NCBI GenBank assembly: GCA_031270585.1
Contig: JAISXK010000124.1
Coordinates: forward strand, 1-5,869
Direction: 5' to 3'
Origin: Clostridiales bacterium
Lineage (GTDB): Bacteria > Bacillota > Clostridia > Christensenellales > CAG-138
Length of the DNA: 5,869 bases
Position 1 is the first letter of the stretch. Each line of letters starts with the position of its first letter. Under the pieces are notes generated by a model that ran no database searches, had not been told where the DNA came from, and saw nothing but the letters and a program-made list of their open reading frames with translations. Made by a program: the position numbers and the translations under genes. Shown piece after piece: positions 4,951 to 5,869 of the stretch.

Positions 4951-5085
4951 AGGAAATATCGGATAAACCTGAAAGCAAAGGGGGATAACGGTATGAACAG
5001 AGGCTGCTACATGATTTACGGGCATGTCCATAACAATAAGGGCGCATTCTATTTGCCCGTGCTGAGGCAGATGCCTAAGCGGTAG
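4951..5085 (+). pseudogene. metallophosphoesterase fragment ending in the tRNA junction
   Basis: The frame following the ATPase stop is open to a TAG at 5083-5085. From an ATG at 4993 (with AAAGGGGG upstream) it encodes 30 residues: MNRGCYMIYGHVHNNKGAF followed by YLPVLRQMPKR. The YGHVHNN stretch matches the C-terminal GHxH metal-binding motif of calcineurin-like phosphoesterases, and the flanking RG-x-Y-x-x-YGH pattern and LRQM also fit, from memory of the family. A full enzyme is 150 residues or more, with further metal ligands upstream that are absent here. The last codons (ATG CCT AAG CGG TAG) are formed by the CCTAAG core and the tRNA 3' half, so the gene was cut exactly at the junction. 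It is a remnant, not a working enzyme; whether the 30-residue peptide is made is unknown. Confidence 0.55.
5074..5079 (+). repeat. right copy of the CCTAAG junction core
   Basis: CCTAAG at the point where the phosphoesterase fragment becomes tRNA sequence. It is a direct repeat of 3097-3102. The AGGCA-GA-TGCCT hairpin (5065-5076) overlaps its left side. Confidence 0.6.
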
Positions 5086-5116
5086 GCCATGGGTTCAAAT
5101 CCCTTCGGGCGCGCCA
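5074..5116 (+). pseudogene. 3' half of the severed tRNA-Arg(CCT) gene
   Basis: After the anticodon-loop remnant CCTAA come the anticodon 3' strand GCGGT (5079-5083), variable AGGCC, T arm ATGGG-TTCAAAT-CCCTT with one T-T mismatch, acceptor 3' strand CGGGCGC (5106-5112), discriminator G and CCA (5114-5116). GCGGT and CGGGCGC are exact complements of ACCGC and GCGCCCG in the 5' half at 3063, and do not match the intact tRNA at 3157. Nothing upstream supplies a D arm. The T-T mismatch and the CCCTT arm suggest early decay after loss of function. Confidence 0.85.
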
Positions 5117-5147
5117 AAATTAACTGACAAAAAAGATGCCAGTGCCG

Positions 5148-5174
5148 AAAACCCGCTCAGTGAGCGGGTTTTTT
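5148..5174 (+). terminator. intrinsic terminator, originally of the severed tRNA-Arg
   Basis: AACCCGCTCA and TGAGCGGGTT are perfect 10-base arms around a single G (effective stem 8 bp with a 5-base loop), running into TTTTTT. It lies 31 nt past the CCA of the 3' half. It was probably the end of the original transcription unit that began at 3001. Confidence 0.85.
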
Positions 5175-5310
5175 GCGTGTTGGAGAGCTGAAAACAGCCA
5201 TAAAATTTTAATACTGCTTTTTGCCCATTTTCCCATTCGGACAGGAGTTGAACCCACACGGCGCAGGCTCCACTCAATCGCGCCAAAAACTGAATATCAA
5301 TCAAACCACA
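5175..5310. other. non-coding stretch with tRNA-3'-end-like scars
   Basis: No gene is seen. GCTG-AAAA-CAGC is a small hairpin at 5187-5198. On the minus strand GGGTTCAACTCC (5244-5255) looks like a T-loop with a poor stem. On the plus strand CGCGCCAAAA (5279-5288) followed by ACTGA repeats the end of the severed tRNA and its flank (5110-5119, then ACTGA at 5123). These look like worn attachment-site remnants. Confidence 0.35.
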
Positions 5311-5340
5311 GCCCGCTGAAATCAAAATCAGCGGGCATTT
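5311..5340 (+). terminator. hairpin with short T-run before the last gene
   Basis: GCCCGCTGA (5311-5319) pairs perfectly with TCAGCGGGC (5328-5336) over an 8-base loop, followed by ATTTTGCG. It resembles the right side of the terminator at 5148-5174 (GCGGG...TTTTGCGT). It sits 15 nt before the ribosome binding site of the next gene, so it ends upstream transcription or structures that gene's leader. Confidence 0.55.
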
Positions 5341-5365
5341 TGCGTTTCACAGGAGGAATTGAGTA

Positions 5366-5869
5366 ATGATCCGCACAGATAAATACAAGCCGTCGTCCGA
5401 CTACCCCGACAGAAAGGTCTATGACGGCCAGCGCACGGCGAAAGAGGTTTTCGACGATTTGGAAACGCACCTGACCTCCACCGGTTATCTGCCGGATGAA
5501 TACTTCCTGTTTGACGACAGCCGTTGGGGAAACGGCAGGGAGTTTCCCTCTGACGGCTGGCTGACCAATCAGGTGGACTACGGCGGCAGCGAGGGCATCT
5601 ACTTGGACATCACGCTGGAATATCAGAAAAACGGCGAGCGCACATGGGAGCATTTTGCCACCGGCAAGACGCTGGGCGAAACAAGCGAGGACTTGGGTCG
5701 CATGAACCTCATATCGTCCGCTGTCACCAAAGCGTTCCATGAGGACGGCGTCCACACCCGATATATCGTAGTCGGCGGCACTCCCGCGCCGGAGGGCGTT
5801 GTCATCAGCCTCAACACGGAGGAACGCCGCGTTGTCGCGGACAGCTTGGCGTGGCACCGTGAAAGCCTC
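5366..5869 (+). CDS. unrecognised protein, 5' part (runs off the window)
   Basis: The ATG at 5366 has AGGAGGAA 7-9 nt upstream, and 168 codons are open to the window edge. The product is soluble and acidic, rich in Asp, Glu, Tyr and Trp: YDGQRTAKEVFDDLETHL near 19-36, YFLFDDSRWGNGREFPSDGW near 46-65, YLDITLEYQKNG near 76-87, and YIVVGGTPAPEG near 133-144. There is no signal peptide or membrane segment, and I see no catalytic motif. Codon use strongly favours G or C in the third position, unlike the AT-richer sequence around the ATPase promoter. It resembles the small hypothetical proteins carried by conjugative elements of Clostridia, but that is an impression and not an identification. Its position just past tRNA-Arg 3'-end scars fits the start of another integrated element. 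Confidence 0.75.
   Translation, partial: MIRTDKYKPSSDYPDRKVYDGQRTAKEVFDDLETHLTSTGYLPDEYFLFDDSRWGNGREFPSDGWLTNQVDYGGSEGIYLDITLEYQKNGERTWEHFATGKTLGETSEDLGRMNLISSAVTKAFHEDGVHTRYIVVGGTPAPEGVVISLNTEERRVVADSLAWHRESL

Larger units (their letters stand above)
3103..5079. mobile_element. 1,977-bp insertion splitting tRNA-Arg(CCT)
   Basis: The limits are set by the point where tRNA similarity stops (after 3102) and resumes (5074-5079), with CCTAAG at both ends; the exact cut is ambiguous by six bases. Contents from left to right: a 54-nt linker with the hairpin GATC-CCC/GGG-A-GATC (3114-3132), an intact tRNA-Arg(CCT) with terminator, a gene-poor 390-bp stretch with possible integrase arm-type repeats, an AAA-ATPase/DUF4143 gene, and a metallophosphoesterase fragment. 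No integrase, resolvase or transposase gene and no terminal inverted repeats are visible. It is therefore either a decayed element, one mobilised in trans, or the result of a rearrangement. The split tRNA is direct evidence of an insertion; mobility is an inference. Confidence 0.65.

Noticed and set aside
5297..5857. Minus-strand 186-codon frame at the right end.
   Set aside because: It is antisense to the gene starting at 5366, which has a good ribosome binding site and coding-like codon use.

Overview
The window looks like a medium-GC anaerobic Firmicute (Clostridia-type). The basis is soft: a clostridial-style chemoreceptor, tRNA genes with encoded CCA, AGGAGG-type ribosome binding sites, consensus sigma-A promoters, and an AAA-ATPase/DUF4143 gene of a kind common in Clostridia. 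No marker gene fixes the genus.

Layout. Positions 1-156 are the 3' end of an unrecognised + strand gene. Positions 157-383 hold a decayed transposase fragment (IS1595/ISXO2-like, minus strand) and short hairpins. Positions 384-2354 (minus) encode a 656-residue methyl-accepting chemotaxis protein with four HAMP-like units. A 241-bp divergent control region separates it from a small ArsR-type repressor (2596-2886, TTG start). Positions 2887-3000 are gene-free but rich in stem-loops and repeated CGCAAAST motifs. A near-consensus promoter (3001-3029) then starts a tRNA region.

The most interesting structure is a tRNA-Arg(CCT) gene cut in two. Its 5' half is at 3063-3102 and its 3' half at 5074-5116, about 1.97 kb apart. 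The acceptor stem (GCGCCCG/CGGGCGC) and anticodon stem (ACCGC/GCGGT) match perfectly across the gap, and both junctions share CCTAAG, which lies in the anticodon loop and the first base of the 3' stem strand. The original promoter stays with the 5' half and a strong terminator stays with the 3' half. The inserted block carries a complete tRNA-Arg(CCT) 54 nt inside its left end, so the same promoter can still make this tRNA. It then carries an AAA+ ATPase/DUF4143 gene with its own promoter and a 13-bp inverted repeat, and a fragment of a metallophosphoesterase gene that runs into the right junction. No integrase gene is present in the block.

Downstream of the 3' half, a second tRNA-3'-end-like scar (CGCGCCAAAA, about 5279-5288) and another hairpin lead into a GC-rich gene at 5366 that runs off the window and that I do not recognise. 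The tRNA-Arg locus therefore looks like a repeatedly used integration site. The arsR and chemoreceptor genes may be co-regulated from back-to-back promoters.
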